Positions 25,004 through 33,692 of a DNA stretch of 35,595 nucleotides are shown one piece after another. This DNA is from a bacterium UBA2219 (GTDB lineage: Bacteria > Desulfobacterota > Deferrimicrobia > Deferrimicrobiales > Deferrimicrobiaceae). The DNA lies in NCBI GenBank assembly GCA_002327765.1, contig DCUH01000046.1, forward strand, positions 619-36,213. Direction: 5' to 3'. The position numbers and the translations under genes were made by a program. Position 1 is the stretch's first letter; each line of letters begins with the position of its first letter. The notes below the pieces were generated by a model. The model saw only the letters and a program-made list of their open reading frames with translations, had not been told where the DNA came from and made no database searches.

Positions 25004-27286
25004 CTACCCCCCCGCGACGCGCAGCGCCGCATAGTACGCCTGGCCGAGCGAGATCCCCCCGTCGTTGGGGGGGGCCTGCCGGTGGATCAGCGGAACGAGC
25101 CGCTTCCGCCGCAGCCCGGCGAGGACCGCGGCCAGCAGTGTCGCGTTCTGGAACACGCCGCCGGAAAGGATCACGTGCCGCGCCCCGGAGGCCTCCGCCA
25201 GGCGGGAGGCCGCGTCGAGGATCGCGGCGGCGAGCGTGTCGTGGAACCGGCGGGAGATCGTTGCCTGCGGCACCCTTCCCTTCGCGTCGGCGACCAGCCC
25301 GGCGACCGTTCCCCTCCAGTCTACCGCAAGCAGCCCGTTTTCGCGAACCAGGGAGAACGGGTACGTCCCGGCGCCCCGCCGGGATACGGCCGCCTCGAGC
25401 CGCATCGGCGCCTGCCCCTCGTAGCTCGCCCGCGCGCAGAGGCCGGCGATCGCGGAGGCGGCGTCGAAGAGCCGCCCGGCGCTGGACGTGGGCACGACGT
25501 TGATTCCCTTGTCCAGCGCGTCGAGCAGGAGCCGCGCCGATTCTTCGGGGACGCCCGGGAACAGTTCGCGCGCCGCCCTTTCGGCCTCCGGGCGCCCGAA
25601 GACCTCCCGCAGGAGCGACAGGGCGGTCCGCCACGGCTCCCTGACGGCGGCGTCCCCTCCGGGGAGGGGGAACCGGGAAAGGTGCCCCGCCCGGGTCACC
25701 TCCTCCCCGTCCACCGCGAAGAACTCTCCCCCCCAGATGGTGCCGTCCTCCCCGTAACCCGTCCCGTCGAACGCCACCCCCACCGCCTTCCCGAGGAACC
25801 CCGTCTCCGCCATCATGGAGTACATGTGGGCCTTGTGGTGCTGCAGCGGGAAGAGCCGGACCGGCCCGGCCAGCTCCTCCGCGAACGAGGTCGTGAAATA
25901 GGCCGGGTGCAGGTCGTGGCACGCGGCGACCGGCTCCGCGTCGAGGAACTCGCGGAAGAACCGGAACGATTCCCGGTAGAAATCGCGCGACAGCGACAAC
26001 TCCAGATCGCCCAGGTGCTGGGAGAGATACGCCGCGTCTTCCCGTATGAAGCAGAAGGTCCCTTTCAGGTCGGCCCCCAGCCCCGCCACATCCGGGAAAC
26101 TCCGGGGGAGCCGGACGGGGGCGGGTACGAACCCCCTTGCCCTCCGGATCGGGTACGGGGCGCGTCCCACCCGGCGCACGACCGAGTCGTCCGAGCGCTG
26201 GACCACTTCCCGGTCGTGCAGGAGGAACAGGTCCGCGATCCCCCGGAGCCGCGCCAACGCCTCGTCGTTCCCGATGGCGATCGGCTCGTCCGTGCGGTTC
26301 CCGCTGGTCATCACCAGCGGCCGCCCCACGCGCGAAAGGAGGAGGCGGTGCAGCGGCGTGTACGGGAGGAATACCCCCACCGTGGGCATCCCCATGGAGA
26401 CCGCCGGAGCCAGGGGGGAAGAAGCGCGGGAGGGGCATAGAAGGATCGGGGCGGACGGGTCCCGCAGGATCGCCTCGTCAGCCCGGGAGATCCTCGCCGC
26501 GGCGCGAACGGATTCGATGCCGGGGAACATCACCGCGAACGGCTTCTCTTCCCGGCGCTTCCGCCCGCGCAGGGCGCGCACGGCCTCCTCGTTCGTCGCG
26601 TCGGCGGCCAGCTGGAACCCCCCCAGCCCCCTCACGGCGACGATCCCTCCCCGCAGCAGCTCCGCCGCCGCCACGCCCAGCGGGTCCCCTGTCGCGACCG
26701 CCTCGCCTTCCGGGCCGCGCAGCGACAGCCGGGGGCCGCACTCCGGGCAGGCGTTGGGCTCGGCGTGGAACCGGCGGTTCGAGGGGTCTTCGTACTCCTT
26801 CCTGCAGGCCGGACACATCGGGAAGGCGGACATCGAGGTGCGCTCCCGGTCGTACGGCAGGGAGGAGACAATTGTGAAGCGGGGCCCGCAGTTCGTGCAG
26901 TTGGTGAAGGGGTAGAGGTGCCGGCGGTCCGCCGGGTCGGACAGTTCCGCGAGGCAATCCGGGCAGGTGGCGATGTCCGGCGGGATCGTGGACAGGGCGG
27001 CCCCTTCCGTGCGGCTTTCCCGGATCTCGAACCCCCGCGCGCCGGTCGGGCGGACCTTGCGGACCGACAGGCGGAACATCCGAGAGGCCGGCGGGGCCTC
27101 TTCCCTCAACAGTTTGCGGAACCGGGAAAGGGAACCGGCCTCCCCTTCCACGCGCACCACAACCGCTCCGGGGGTGTTCGCCACCCACCCCGACAGGCCG
27201 CAGGACGCGGCGATCCGGTGGACGAAGGGACGGAACCCCACCCCCTGGACCGTCCCCCGGACGGTGATCTCGATCGCCTTCGCCAT
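25004..27286 (-). CDS. hypF: Carbamoyltransferase HypF
   Basis: HypF uses carbamoyl phosphate and ATP to load a carbamoyl group on HypE. The 760-residue product has the full domain order: acylphosphatase (residues 5-90, GTVQGVGFRPFVHRIA), two zinc fingers (CPDC...CTNC and CPAC...CPEC, about 109-185), a YrdC-like domain (about 200-380, AVRGLGGFQLAADATNE, VMTSGNRTDEPIAI) and a Kae1-like domain (from about 410, LQHHKAHMYSMMAE, VAFDGTGYGEDGTIWGGEFF). It is first in the - strand hyp operon. No ribosome site precedes its ATG; an extended -10 element ends 10 bases before it, so it may be leaderless. Confidence 0.97.
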   Translation of the reverse strand: MAKAIEITVRGTVQGVGFRPFVHRIAASCGLSGWVANTPGAVVVRVEGEAGSLSRFRKLLREEAPPASRMFRLSVRKVRPTGARGFEIRESRTEGAALSTIPPDIATCPDCLAELSDPADRRHLYPFTNCTNCGPRFTIVSSLPYDRERTSMSAFPMCPACRKEYEDPSNRRFHAEPNACPECGPRLSLRGPEGEAVATGDPLGVAAAELLRGGIVAVRGLGGFQLAADATNEEAVRALRGRKRREEKPFAVMFPGIESVRAAARISRADEAILRDPSAPILLCPSRASSPLAPAVSMGMPTVGVFLPYTPLHRLLLSRVGRPLVMTSGNRTDEPIAIGNDEALARLRGIADLFLLHDREVVQRSDDSVVRRVGRAPYPIRRARGFVPAPVRLPRSFPDVAGLGADLKGTFCFIREDAAYLSQHLGDLELSLSRDFYRESFRFFREFLDAEPVAACHDLHPAYFTTSFAEELAGPVRLFPLQHHKAHMYSMMAETGFLGKAVGVAFDGTGYGEDGTIWGGEFFAVDGEEVTRAGHLSRFPLPGGDAAVREPWRTALSLLREVFGRPEAERAARELFPGVPEESARLLLDALDKGINVVPTSSAGRLFDAASAIAGLCARASYEGQAPMRLEAAVSRRGAGTYPFSLVRENGLLAVDWRGTVAGLVADAKGRVPQATISRRFHDTLAAAILDAASRLAEASGARHVILSGGVFQNATLLAAVLAGLRRKRLVPLIHRQAPPNDGGISLGQAYYAALRVAGG

Positions 27287-27342
27287 CAGGGGAACAGTTT
27301 AGCAGAATGGACCGGGGCCGAAGGTGTGGTATCCTGTGCCGC
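27287..27342. promoter_or_regulatory. Divergent hypF / hypB promoter region with two extended -10 elements
   Basis: Only 56 bases separate the two start codons. On the + strand TGGTATCCT (27327-27335) ends 7 bases before the hypB ATG. On the - strand TGCTAAACT (27304-27296) ends 9 bases before the hypF ATG. Neither gene has a ribosome site, so both mRNAs may begin at or near their start codon. The two elements are about 22 bases apart and could not be used at once by two polymerases. Confidence 0.4.
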
Positions 27343-28023
27343 ATGGAAACCACCGACAAGATGCGGGTCGACGTCGAGCGGTCGATCCAGCAGTCCGTCG
27401 AGGACATCTCGGAAACCATCCGCGCGCTGCTCGCCGAGCGGGGAATCTTCGCACTGAACCTCATCTCCTCGCCGGGGTCCGGCAAGACCACGCTGATCGA
27501 GGCGCTTCTCTCCCGGTACGAGGGAAAAGGAACGGTGGCCGTCATCGAGGGCGACCTTGAAACCGAGATCGATGCCGACCGTATCCGCAAGCACGGTGTC
27601 AATGTTTTGCAAATCAACACCCGGTCGGGCTGCCATATCCAGCCGATCCAGCTCCTGAACGCTCTCCGGCGGATGGATCTGTCGGACACGCGGCTTCTCA
27701 TCGTGGAAAACGTCGGAAACCTCGTCTGCCCGGCGGAGGTGCCCCTGGGCGAGGACAAGCGCATCGTCCTGCTGAGCGTCACCGAAGGGGACGAGAAGCC
27801 TCTGAAATACCCCCTTATATTCCAGACTTCCGATGTCCTGATCATCACGAAGACCGACCTGCTGCCTTATGTCAAATTCGACATGGACCGCGTGCGCCGC
27901 GCCGCCCGGATCGCCAACCCGCGGATCGAGATCTTCGAACTGTCCGCGGTGACGGGAGAGGGCGTCCCCGCGTTCCTGGACCGGATCGAGTCGTTCGGCG
28001 ACGCGAAACGCCCGCGGCCTTAA
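27343..28023 (+). CDS. hypB: Hydrogenase nickel-incorporation GTPase HypB
   Basis: HypB hydrolyses GTP to drive nickel from HypA into the hydrogenase large subunit. The 226-residue product has the P-loop SSPGSGKTTLIEALL, IEGDLETEIDADRIRKHG, the metal-site motif RSGCHIQP, IVENVGNLVCPAEVPLGE and the base-recognition TKTDLL. The histidine-rich nickel-storage stretch and the N-terminal CxxCGC motif of some HypB proteins are absent. The ATG at 27343 is chosen because similarity starts there; an upstream in-frame ATG at 27307 would lie in the promoter region. hypA follows after 27 bases. Confidence 0.96.
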   Translation: METTDKMRVDVERSIQQSVEDISETIRALLAERGIFALNLISSPGSGKTTLIEALLSRYEGKGTVAVIEGDLETEIDADRIRKHGVNVLQINTRSGCHIQPIQLLNALRRMDLSDTRLLIVENVGNLVCPAEVPLGEDKRIVLLSVTEGDEKPLKYPLIFQTSDVLIITKTDLLPYVKFDMDRVRRAARIANPRIEIFELSAVTGEGVPAFLDRIESFGDAKRPRP

Positions 28024-28050
28024 GATCCAAATACATGAACGGGTGATTCC

Positions 28051-28392
28051 TTGCACGAACTCGGCATCGCGGAGGAGATCCTCGGCATCGTGCTCGCCGA
28101 GGCGGAGCGCAACCAGGCGAAGAAGGTGTCGGCGATCCGCCTCCGCGTTGGGGTCGTCCGGGCCATCGAGCCGGAGCAGCTGTCCTTCATCTTCGACCAC
28201 ATCGCGCGGAAGACCCTTGCGGAGGGGGCGGCCCTGGAGATCGAGGAGGTCCCCGTCCGGGTCGTGTGCGCCGCGTGCGGCGAAATGGAGTCCCGTTCCT
28301 TCGCCTGGGAATGCCCGAAGTGCAAGGGATACGAGATCTCCGTGCAGGGCGGCGACGCCCTCGAGATCGTTTCCGTCGACATAGAAGTCTAG
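28051..28392 (+). CDS. hypA: Hydrogenase nickel chaperone HypA
   Basis: HypA binds nickel through its N-terminal Met-His and passes it to HypB. The start is a TTG at 28051, needed so that the product begins MHELGIAEEIL with the essential His2. The 113-residue protein has the zinc site VVCAACGEME...WECPKCKG in its C-terminal half. It is downstream of hypB in the + strand pair, and a 96-base gap then precedes the histidine kinase. Confidence 0.96.
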   Translation: MHELGIAEEILGIVLAEAERNQAKKVSAIRLRVGVVRAIEPEQLSFIFDHIARKTLAEGAALEIEEVPVRVVCAACGEMESRSFAWECPKCKGYEISVQGGDALEIVSVDIEV

Positions 28393-28488
28393 CGTTTCCC
28401 GCCCGTTAAAGTTCCCCCGGAATCCAGTCGAAAAGACCTGTGCGAGCCCGGCGTCCGGCCGGCCGGGCCAGACAGGAATGATTTGCGA

Positions 28489-30972
28489 ATGAACGGAAGT
28501 CCGACCCGCCACGATCCCCTCCCCCGCGCGCCGAAGCGCGCGCTCATCGTCGTCGAAGACAGGCACGTGTCCGACGGCCTTGACGCCGCCCTGCAGACCC
28601 TCGGATACGGGACCGTCCTCGCGACGAACCTCCGGGATGCCTTCGCGCCGATCCGCGAAGAGGAGGTTTCCGTAGCGTTTATATTAGACCGTTCAGCCGC
28701 TTATGAGGAACAGGAACCGCTGGCTCGCTGGACGGAAAACCACCCCGGGATCGCCTGCGTCGCGGTGTCGTGGGACATGGAACCGGAGGCCGGCGTCCGG
28801 ACGGACGTCGGATGGGCCTTCGACCGGATCCGCGTCCCGGTCGAGATCCGCGACCTGATCCCGCTGCTTGCGCGCTGCGAGGAACGGGCGCGCCTCTTCC
28901 GGGAGCGGGACCGCGCGGCGGCGGAGCTGCGGCGCAGGGACGAGGAGCTGTCGCACCTCGACCAGCGCCTCAAGGCGATGGTCGATTCCGCCCGCACGTT
29001 CGCCGCGTGCCAGGAGTTCCGGAACCTGAGCAGGCTCCTCCTCGAACGGGTCGCCACCCTTATGGCGGCGGAGGGGGGGAACCTGTTCCTCTGCCAGGAG
29101 CAGGGGCTGGAGCTGGTCGCGACGCTGGAGCCGGGGATGGCCCCCACCGTGCTCCCCTTCCCCCTGCGGGAAGGGAGCGTCTTCGATTACGCATACCGGG
29201 AGCGGCGGCCGGTCCTGGCCGAGGACATCCGCAACGCGCCCGACTTCGCCCTGAGCGGCAGGGACATGTACCGGGACGACTCCTTCATCGTGTTCCCCCT
29301 GATCGACGAGGCGAACAGCGTAGTGGGCCTGCTGTCGCTCCACAACAAGAAGTCGCCTCCCTTCACCCGCCAGGACCTCGACCTCGGCCAGATCATGGTT
29401 TCCCTTGGTTCCGAGGCGCTGCAGAAGCAGCTGGCGGCGGAGATGCTCCGCCAGAAGGAGGAGCACCTCGCGCGCCTGGCCACCGCGGTGGATCAGGCCG
29501 ACGAGAACGTGATGATCACCGACACGTCCGGGACGATCGTCTACGTCAACCCTTCCTTCACGCGGGTCACGGGGTACGCGCCCGACGAGGCGATCGGCCG
29601 GACCCCGGGGATCCTCAAGAGCGGAAGCCACGACGAGGCCTTCTACCGGGGGATGTGGGACACCCTCCGCAGCGGCACGACGTGGAAAGGACGGCTGACC
29701 AACCGGCGCAAGGACGGGCGGCTGATCCTCCAGTCGTGCAGCATCACCCCCTTCCGCGACCCGTCGGGCGGCATCTCCGGCTACGTCTCGGTGAACCGCG
29801 ACATCACCCGGGAAGTCCAGGTGGAGGCGCGGATCGCCCAGACGCAGAAGCTCGAGGCGATCGGGACGCTGGCGGGAGGGATCGCCCACGACTTCAACAA
29901 CATCCTCATGGCGATCCTCGGGTATTCCGGCCTCGCGCTGTCGGAGGTCCCGCCGGGGAACCCGCTGCGGGAGAAGCTGCAGAGCATCTACCTGGCCGGG
30001 AACCGGGCCGCGGAGCTGACCCGCCAGATCCTCGCCTTCAGCCGCCCGACACTGCAGGTCCGGAAGATCGTCCAGGTCAAGCCCATCGCGCGGGAGGTCA
30101 TGAAGCTCATGCGGGCCTCCCTCCCGTCGACGATCGAGATCCGGGAATCGTACGCCTCGGAGGCCTACGTGCTGGCGGAACCGGCGCAGGTCCACCAGGT
30201 GCTGATGAACCTCTGCACCAACGCGGGGCTGGCCATGCGCGACGAGGGCGGCGTGCTGGAGGTCGGGCTCCTGGACGCCTCCTTCGACGAAGAGGCGCTT
30301 TCGCCCTACCCGGGCTGCTTCCCGGGAAACTACATCGTCCTCACGGTCCGGGACACGGGAGTCGGGATGGAGCGGGAGATCCTCGAGCGGATCTTCGACC
30401 CGTTCTTCACCACCCGGGGGACCGGGGAGGGGACCGGCTTGGGGCTCTCCGTCGTGCACGGCATCGTCCGGAGCCACGGCGGCTTCATCACGGTGCGGAG
30501 CGAACCGGGGAAGGGGTCCCGGTTCTGCGTCCACCTGCCGGTGGTGTCTCCCGAAACGGAGGCCGGGCCGGAAAGCGACCTGGCGCCGCCCCGCGGGACC
30601 GAGCGGATCCTTTTCGTGGACGACGAGAAGGTCCTGGTGGAGATGGCCGAAGCGATGCTGGGCGGCCTGGGGTACCGGGTCACCGCCCTGGCGGACAGCC
30701 GGAAAGCGCTCGACCTGTTCCTCGGAAACCCGGACGCCTTCGACCTCGTCATCACCGACATCACGATGCCCGGGATGACCGGCGACGCGCTGGCGAATGC
30801 GATCCTTCGGGAGAGGCCCGGCGTGCCGGTCGTCATCTGCACGGGGTACAGCGAGCGCGTATCCGAGGCCGAGGCGAAGCGGATCGGGGCGCGCGCCTAC
30901 CTGCTCAAGCCGTTCTCGATGCCGGCGATCGCCGGCATTGTCCGGTCGATTCTCGACGGAGATAAGCGATAA
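28489..30972 (+). CDS. Hybrid histidine kinase with REC-GAF-PAS-HisKA-HATPase-REC domains
   Basis: The 827-residue product has no membrane segment. Domains in order are: a receiver-like domain at residues 15-130 (acidic pair VVED, Asp67 in AFILD, but no conserved KP), a short coiled coil (135-165), a GAF domain (175-315), a PAS domain (325-445), and a HisKA domain with the phosphorylated His467 in GGIAHDFNNILMAILGYSG. An HATPase domain follows (about 570-690; NLCTNAGLAM, DTGVGM, TTRGTGEGTGLGLSVVHG), and a final receiver (about 705-825; ILFVDDEK, LVITDITMPGMTG, LLKPFSMP). HDFNN marks the group often linked to NtrC-like regulation or internal phosphorelay. The signal is unknown. It lies between hypA and the amino acid transporter genes; the ATG at 28489 is preferred over a TTG at 28483. 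Confidence 0.92.
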   Translation: MNGSPTRHDPLPRAPKRALIVVEDRHVSDGLDAALQTLGYGTVLATNLRDAFAPIREEEVSVAFILDRSAAYEEQEPLARWTENHPGIACVAVSWDMEPEAGVRTDVGWAFDRIRVPVEIRDLIPLLARCEERARLFRERDRAAAELRRRDEELSHLDQRLKAMVDSARTFAACQEFRNLSRLLLERVATLMAAEGGNLFLCQEQGLELVATLEPGMAPTVLPFPLREGSVFDYAYRERRPVLAEDIRNAPDFALSGRDMYRDDSFIVFPLIDEANSVVGLLSLHNKKSPPFTRQDLDLGQIMVSLGSEALQKQLAAEMLRQKEEHLARLATAVDQADENVMITDTSGTIVYVNPSFTRVTGYAPDEAIGRTPGILKSGSHDEAFYRGMWDTLRSGTTWKGRLTNRRKDGRLILQSCSITPFRDPSGGISGYVSVNRDITREVQVEARIAQTQKLEAIGTLAGGIAHDFNNILMAILGYSGLALSEVPPGNPLREKLQSIYLAGNRAAELTRQILAFSRPTLQVRKIVQVKPIAREVMKLMRASLPSTIEIRESYASEAYVLAEPAQVHQVLMNLCTNAGLAMRDEGGVLEVGLLDASFDEEALSPYPGCFPGNYIVLTVRDTGVGMEREILERIFDPFFTTRGTGEGTGLGLSVVHGIVRSHGGFITVRSEPGKGSRFCVHLPVVSPETEAGPESDLAPPRGTERILFVDDEKVLVEMAEAMLGGLGYRVTALADSRKALDLFLGNPDAFDLVITDITMPGMTGDALANAILRERPGVPVVICTGYSERVSEAEAKRIGARAYLLKPFSMPAIAGIVRSILDGDKR

Positions 30973-30996
30973 TACCTGAAGGACAGGAGGGGTGAG

Positions 30997-31857
30997 ATGA
31001 AGAAGGCTGCCTTGTTTGCGATCGCCGCGCTGGCGCTGGCCGGCGCGCTGTGCGGGCCTGCCGCGGCGGCGGACACGCTGGCCGGGGTGAAGGCGAAGGG
31101 CGTCCTGATCGTCGGGGTGAGGGACACCGCGCCGCCGTTCGGCACGTTCAACCCGGACAGGAACCGGTACGAGGGATACGACATCGACGTCGCCCGGTAC
31201 ATCGCGGAGAAGTTGGGCGTCAAGCTCGATTTCCAGCGGGTGACCGCCTCGAGCCGCATCCCGTCGCTGACGGACAACCGGGTCGACCTCATCGCCGCGG
31301 CGATGACGAAGACCCCCGAGAGGGCGGAGCGGATCGACTTCAGCCACACCTACTTCCTGACGGGACAGAAGTTCCTCGCGCGGAAGGGGAAGATCCGGAG
31401 CCTGAAGGACCTCGAGGGGAAACGGATCGCCGTCGGGAAGGGCACGACCGCGGAGCAGCTCATGAAGAGCTCGGTCCCGCAGGCCACGGTCGTCTCCTTC
31501 GAAGACTACCCGATGGGATTCGTCGCGCTGAAGCAGGGGAAGGTCGACGCGGTCACCACGGACGAGTCGATCCTGGGCGGGCAGCTCTGCCTGCTCGAGC
31601 GCAACCCCGCCACCCGGGGGAAGTTCGAGATCCCGGACATACAGCTCTCCATCGAGCCGTACGCCCTCGGCGTCCGGAAGAACGATCCCGACTTCCTGAA
31701 GTTCGTCAACAACACGCTTCTCGAGATGGAGCAGAACGGCGAGGCGAAGAAGATCTTCCAGCGCTGGTTCGGGCCCAAGACGGAGTGCCCGATCAACCGC
31801 GGCGGCTTCGTCATCTCGCAGGACACGCTGATGGCGAAGTCCCCCGCGGGGCAATGA
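30997..31857 (+). CDS. Polar amino acid ABC transporter substrate-binding protein, first copy
   Basis: A family 3 binding protein of 286 residues, secreted by a signal peptide (LFAIAALALAGALCGPAAA). The ATG at 30997 follows AGGAGGGG. Landmarks are RDTAPPFG, GYDIDVARYIAEKLG, MTKTPERAERIDFS (Arg for the carboxylate), GKGTTAEQ and TTDESIL (Asp for the amino group), so it should bind an amino acid. It is about half identical in sequence to the second copy at 32822-33667 by eye. A GC-rich hairpin follows, then the ATPase gene. The kinase gene upstream ends 24 bases before it, so the two may be co-transcribed. Confidence 0.93.
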   Translation: MKKAALFAIAALALAGALCGPAAAADTLAGVKAKGVLIVGVRDTAPPFGTFNPDRNRYEGYDIDVARYIAEKLGVKLDFQRVTASSRIPSLTDNRVDLIAAAMTKTPERAERIDFSHTYFLTGQKFLARKGKIRSLKDLEGKRIAVGKGTTAEQLMKSSVPQATVVSFEDYPMGFVALKQGKVDAVTTDESILGGQLCLLERNPATRGKFEIPDIQLSIEPYALGVRKNDPDFLKFVNNTLLEMEQNGEAKKIFQRWFGPKTECPINRGGFVISQDTLMAKSPAGQ

Positions 31858-31884
31858 TCCGCTTTTCCCTTTGATTTCCAGGCA

Positions 31885-31924
31885 CCTCCCCCCTTCCGGG
31901 ACGATCCCCGCCGGAGGGGGGAGG
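31885..31924 (+). terminator. Strong GC-rich hairpin after the first binding protein
   Basis: CCTCCCCCC-TT-CCGG (31885-31899) pairs with CCGG-A-GGGGGGAGG (31911-31924) around an 11-base loop. No T-run follows directly, though T-rich DNA begins near 32008. It may attenuate transcription between the binding-protein gene and the ATPase gene, or stabilise the upstream mRNA. Confidence 0.45.
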
Positions 31925-31993
31925 CGCCGCCGCGCCACCCCCCGCTTCGGGGCCCCGGAAAGCCCCTCCGCCGCCGCGCCCGTCGGTCTCCCG

Positions 31994-32021
31994 TTGCAAC
32001 TCCCGCATTTTGTGTTATTTT
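31994..32021 (+). promoter_or_regulatory. Promoter for the ATPase-permease part of the transporter
   Basis: TTGCAA (31994-31999) and TATTTT (32016-32021) are 16 bases apart, in an AT-rich patch of otherwise very GC-rich DNA. The start would be near 32028, before the ATG at 32065. Confidence 0.5.
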
Positions 32022-32064
32022 TACCGTTCGGGTAGCTTCGTGCTCAAGCCCCCTGGAGCAGGCC

Positions 32065-32799
32065 ATGATCCGATTCGAGGGCGTCCACAAGTGGTTCGGC
32101 GCGCTCCACGTGCTGAACGACATCAATCTCCACGTAAAGCCGGGCGAGGTCGTCGTCGTCTGCGGCCCTTCCGGGTCGGGGAAATCGACCCTCATCCGGA
32201 CGATCAACCGCCTGGAGCCGATCCAGGAAGGGAAGCTCGTCGTCGACGGGATGGACCTGCTCGACAAGCGGACCGACATCAACAAGCTGCGGGCGGAGAT
32301 CGGTTTCGTCTTCCAGCAGTTCAACCTCTACCCCCACCTGACGGTCCTGAAGAACATCACCCTCGCCCCGATCAAGATCCGGAAGGTCCCGCCGAAGGAG
32401 GCCGAGGCGCAGGCCATGGCCCTCCTCGAGCGCGTCGGGCTCCCGGAGAAGCGGGACGCCCACCCGGCCCAGCTCTCGGGCGGGCAGCAGCAGCGCGTGG
32501 CCATCGCGCGCGGCCTCGCCATGAAGCCGAAGATCATGCTGTTCGACGAGCCGACTTCGGCCCTCGACCCCGAGATGATCGGCGAGGTGCTGCAGGTCAT
32601 GAAGGATCTCGCCGAATCCGGCATGACGATGATGGTGGTCACCCACGAGATGGGGTTCGCCCGCGAGGTGTCCGACCGGATCGTGTTCATGGACCACGGC
32701 GTCATCCTCGAAACGGCGGAGCCGGAAGAGTTCTTCAAGAACCCGAAGCACGACCGGGCGAAGCAGTTCCTGAAGCAGATCCTGTCCCCGATGCACTAA
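32065..32799 (+). CDS. Polar amino acid ABC transporter ATP-binding protein
   Basis: A 244-residue GlnQ/GltL-type ATPase. Walker A is GPSGSGKSTLIRTINRLEP, the Q-loop FVFQQFNLYPHLTV, the signature LSGGQQQRVAIARGL, Walker B IMLFDEPTSALD, the D-loop/switch region VVTHEMGFA. The MGFAREVSDRIVFMDHG segment is typical of polar amino acid importers. GGAG precedes the ATG at 32065. It lies between the two binding-protein genes and should energise the permeases at 33693-35100. Confidence 0.95.
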   Translation: MIRFEGVHKWFGALHVLNDINLHVKPGEVVVVCGPSGSGKSTLIRTINRLEPIQEGKLVVDGMDLLDKRTDINKLRAEIGFVFQQFNLYPHLTVLKNITLAPIKIRKVPPKEAEAQAMALLERVGLPEKRDAHPAQLSGGQQQRVAIARGLAMKPKIMLFDEPTSALDPEMIGEVLQVMKDLAESGMTMMVVTHEMGFAREVSDRIVFMDHGVILETAEPEEFFKNPKHDRAKQFLKQILSPMH

Positions 32800-32821
32800 T
32801 CCCCCAAGGAGGAAAGCGAAG

Positions 32822-33667
32822 ATGGCAAGGAAGACGGCTCTGGTGATCGCCGCGGCGGCGCTGGTCGCGGCAATGTTCGGATCGGCCCTGGCGGCCGACA
32901 CGCTGGCGGACGTGAAGAAGAAGGGGGTCCTGGTCGCCGGGGTGAAGGACTCCACCCCGCCGTTCGGCTCCGTCGACCCGAACACCAAGGAGTACGTCGG
33001 GTACGACGTCGACTTCATACGGGCCATCGCGAAGAAGGCGGGCGTGAAGGCGGAGTTCCAGCCGGTTACCTCGGCGAACCGCATGCCGATGCTGCAGGAG
33101 GGGCGCGTCGACATCCTCGCCGCGACGATGACGAAGACCCCGGAGCGGGCCAAGCAGATCGACTTCAGCTACACCTACTTCCTGACCGGCCAGAAGTTCC
33201 TCACCAAGGTCGGCACGGTGAAGAGCCTGAAGGACCTCGAAGGGAAAGCGATCGGCACGGCGAAGGGCTCCACCTCCGAGCAGAACGTGGCCAAGGCGGT
33301 CCCGTCGGCCAAGATCCTCTCCTTCGACGACTACCCGCAGGCGGTCCTGGCGCTGATCCAGGGGAAGGTCATCGCGGTAACGACGGACGAGTCGATCCTG
33401 GCCGGGCAGCTCGGCAAGCTCGAGAAGAACCCCGCCTCGAAGGGCAAGTTCGAGATCCCGGACGTCCAGATCTCCGAGGAGCCGTACGGCCTGGGGATGC
33501 GCAAGGGCGACACCAACTGGGTGAAGTTCGTCAACGACACGATCCTCGAGATGGAGAAGAGCGGCGAGGCGAAGAAACTGTTCGACAAGTACTTCGCCCC
33601 GGACGGCGACAACCCGATGAAGCGCGGCACCTTCAAGATCACCGCGGACGAGCGCGGGATCAAGTAG
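32822..33667 (+). CDS. Polar amino acid ABC transporter substrate-binding protein, second copy
   Basis: A 281-residue family 3 binding protein with signal peptide (TALVIAAAALVAAMFGSALA); the ATG at 32822 follows AAGGAGGAAAGC. The ligand-contact motifs KDSTPPFG, MTKTPERAKQIDFS, AKGSTSEQ and TTDESIL are conserved with the first copy. Differences cluster in the N-terminal lobe and C-terminus, so ligand preference may differ. It follows the ATPase by 22 bases and precedes the first permease by 25 bases, the usual layout for glutamate/glutamine-type importers. Confidence 0.94.
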   Translation: MARKTALVIAAAALVAAMFGSALAADTLADVKKKGVLVAGVKDSTPPFGSVDPNTKEYVGYDVDFIRAIAKKAGVKAEFQPVTSANRMPMLQEGRVDILAATMTKTPERAKQIDFSYTYFLTGQKFLTKVGTVKSLKDLEGKAIGTAKGSTSEQNVAKAVPSAKILSFDDYPQAVLALIQGKVIAVTTDESILAGQLGKLEKNPASKGKFEIPDVQISEEPYGLGMRKGDTNWVKFVNDTILEMEKSGEAKKLFDKYFAPDGDNPMKRGTFKITADERGIK

Positions 33668-33692
33668 CCGGCTCGCAGGGAAGGCGCTTCGC

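Noticed and set aside
28393..28488. Terminator between hypA and the histidine kinase
   Set aside because: A GCCCGGC/GCCGGGC hairpin exists (about 28446-28469) but has no T-tract and such GC pairing is common in this DNA.
28693..31938. A 1081-codon - strand open frame over the kinase and first binding protein
   Set aside because: It spans two real + strand genes and reads as an Arg/Asp-rich shadow.
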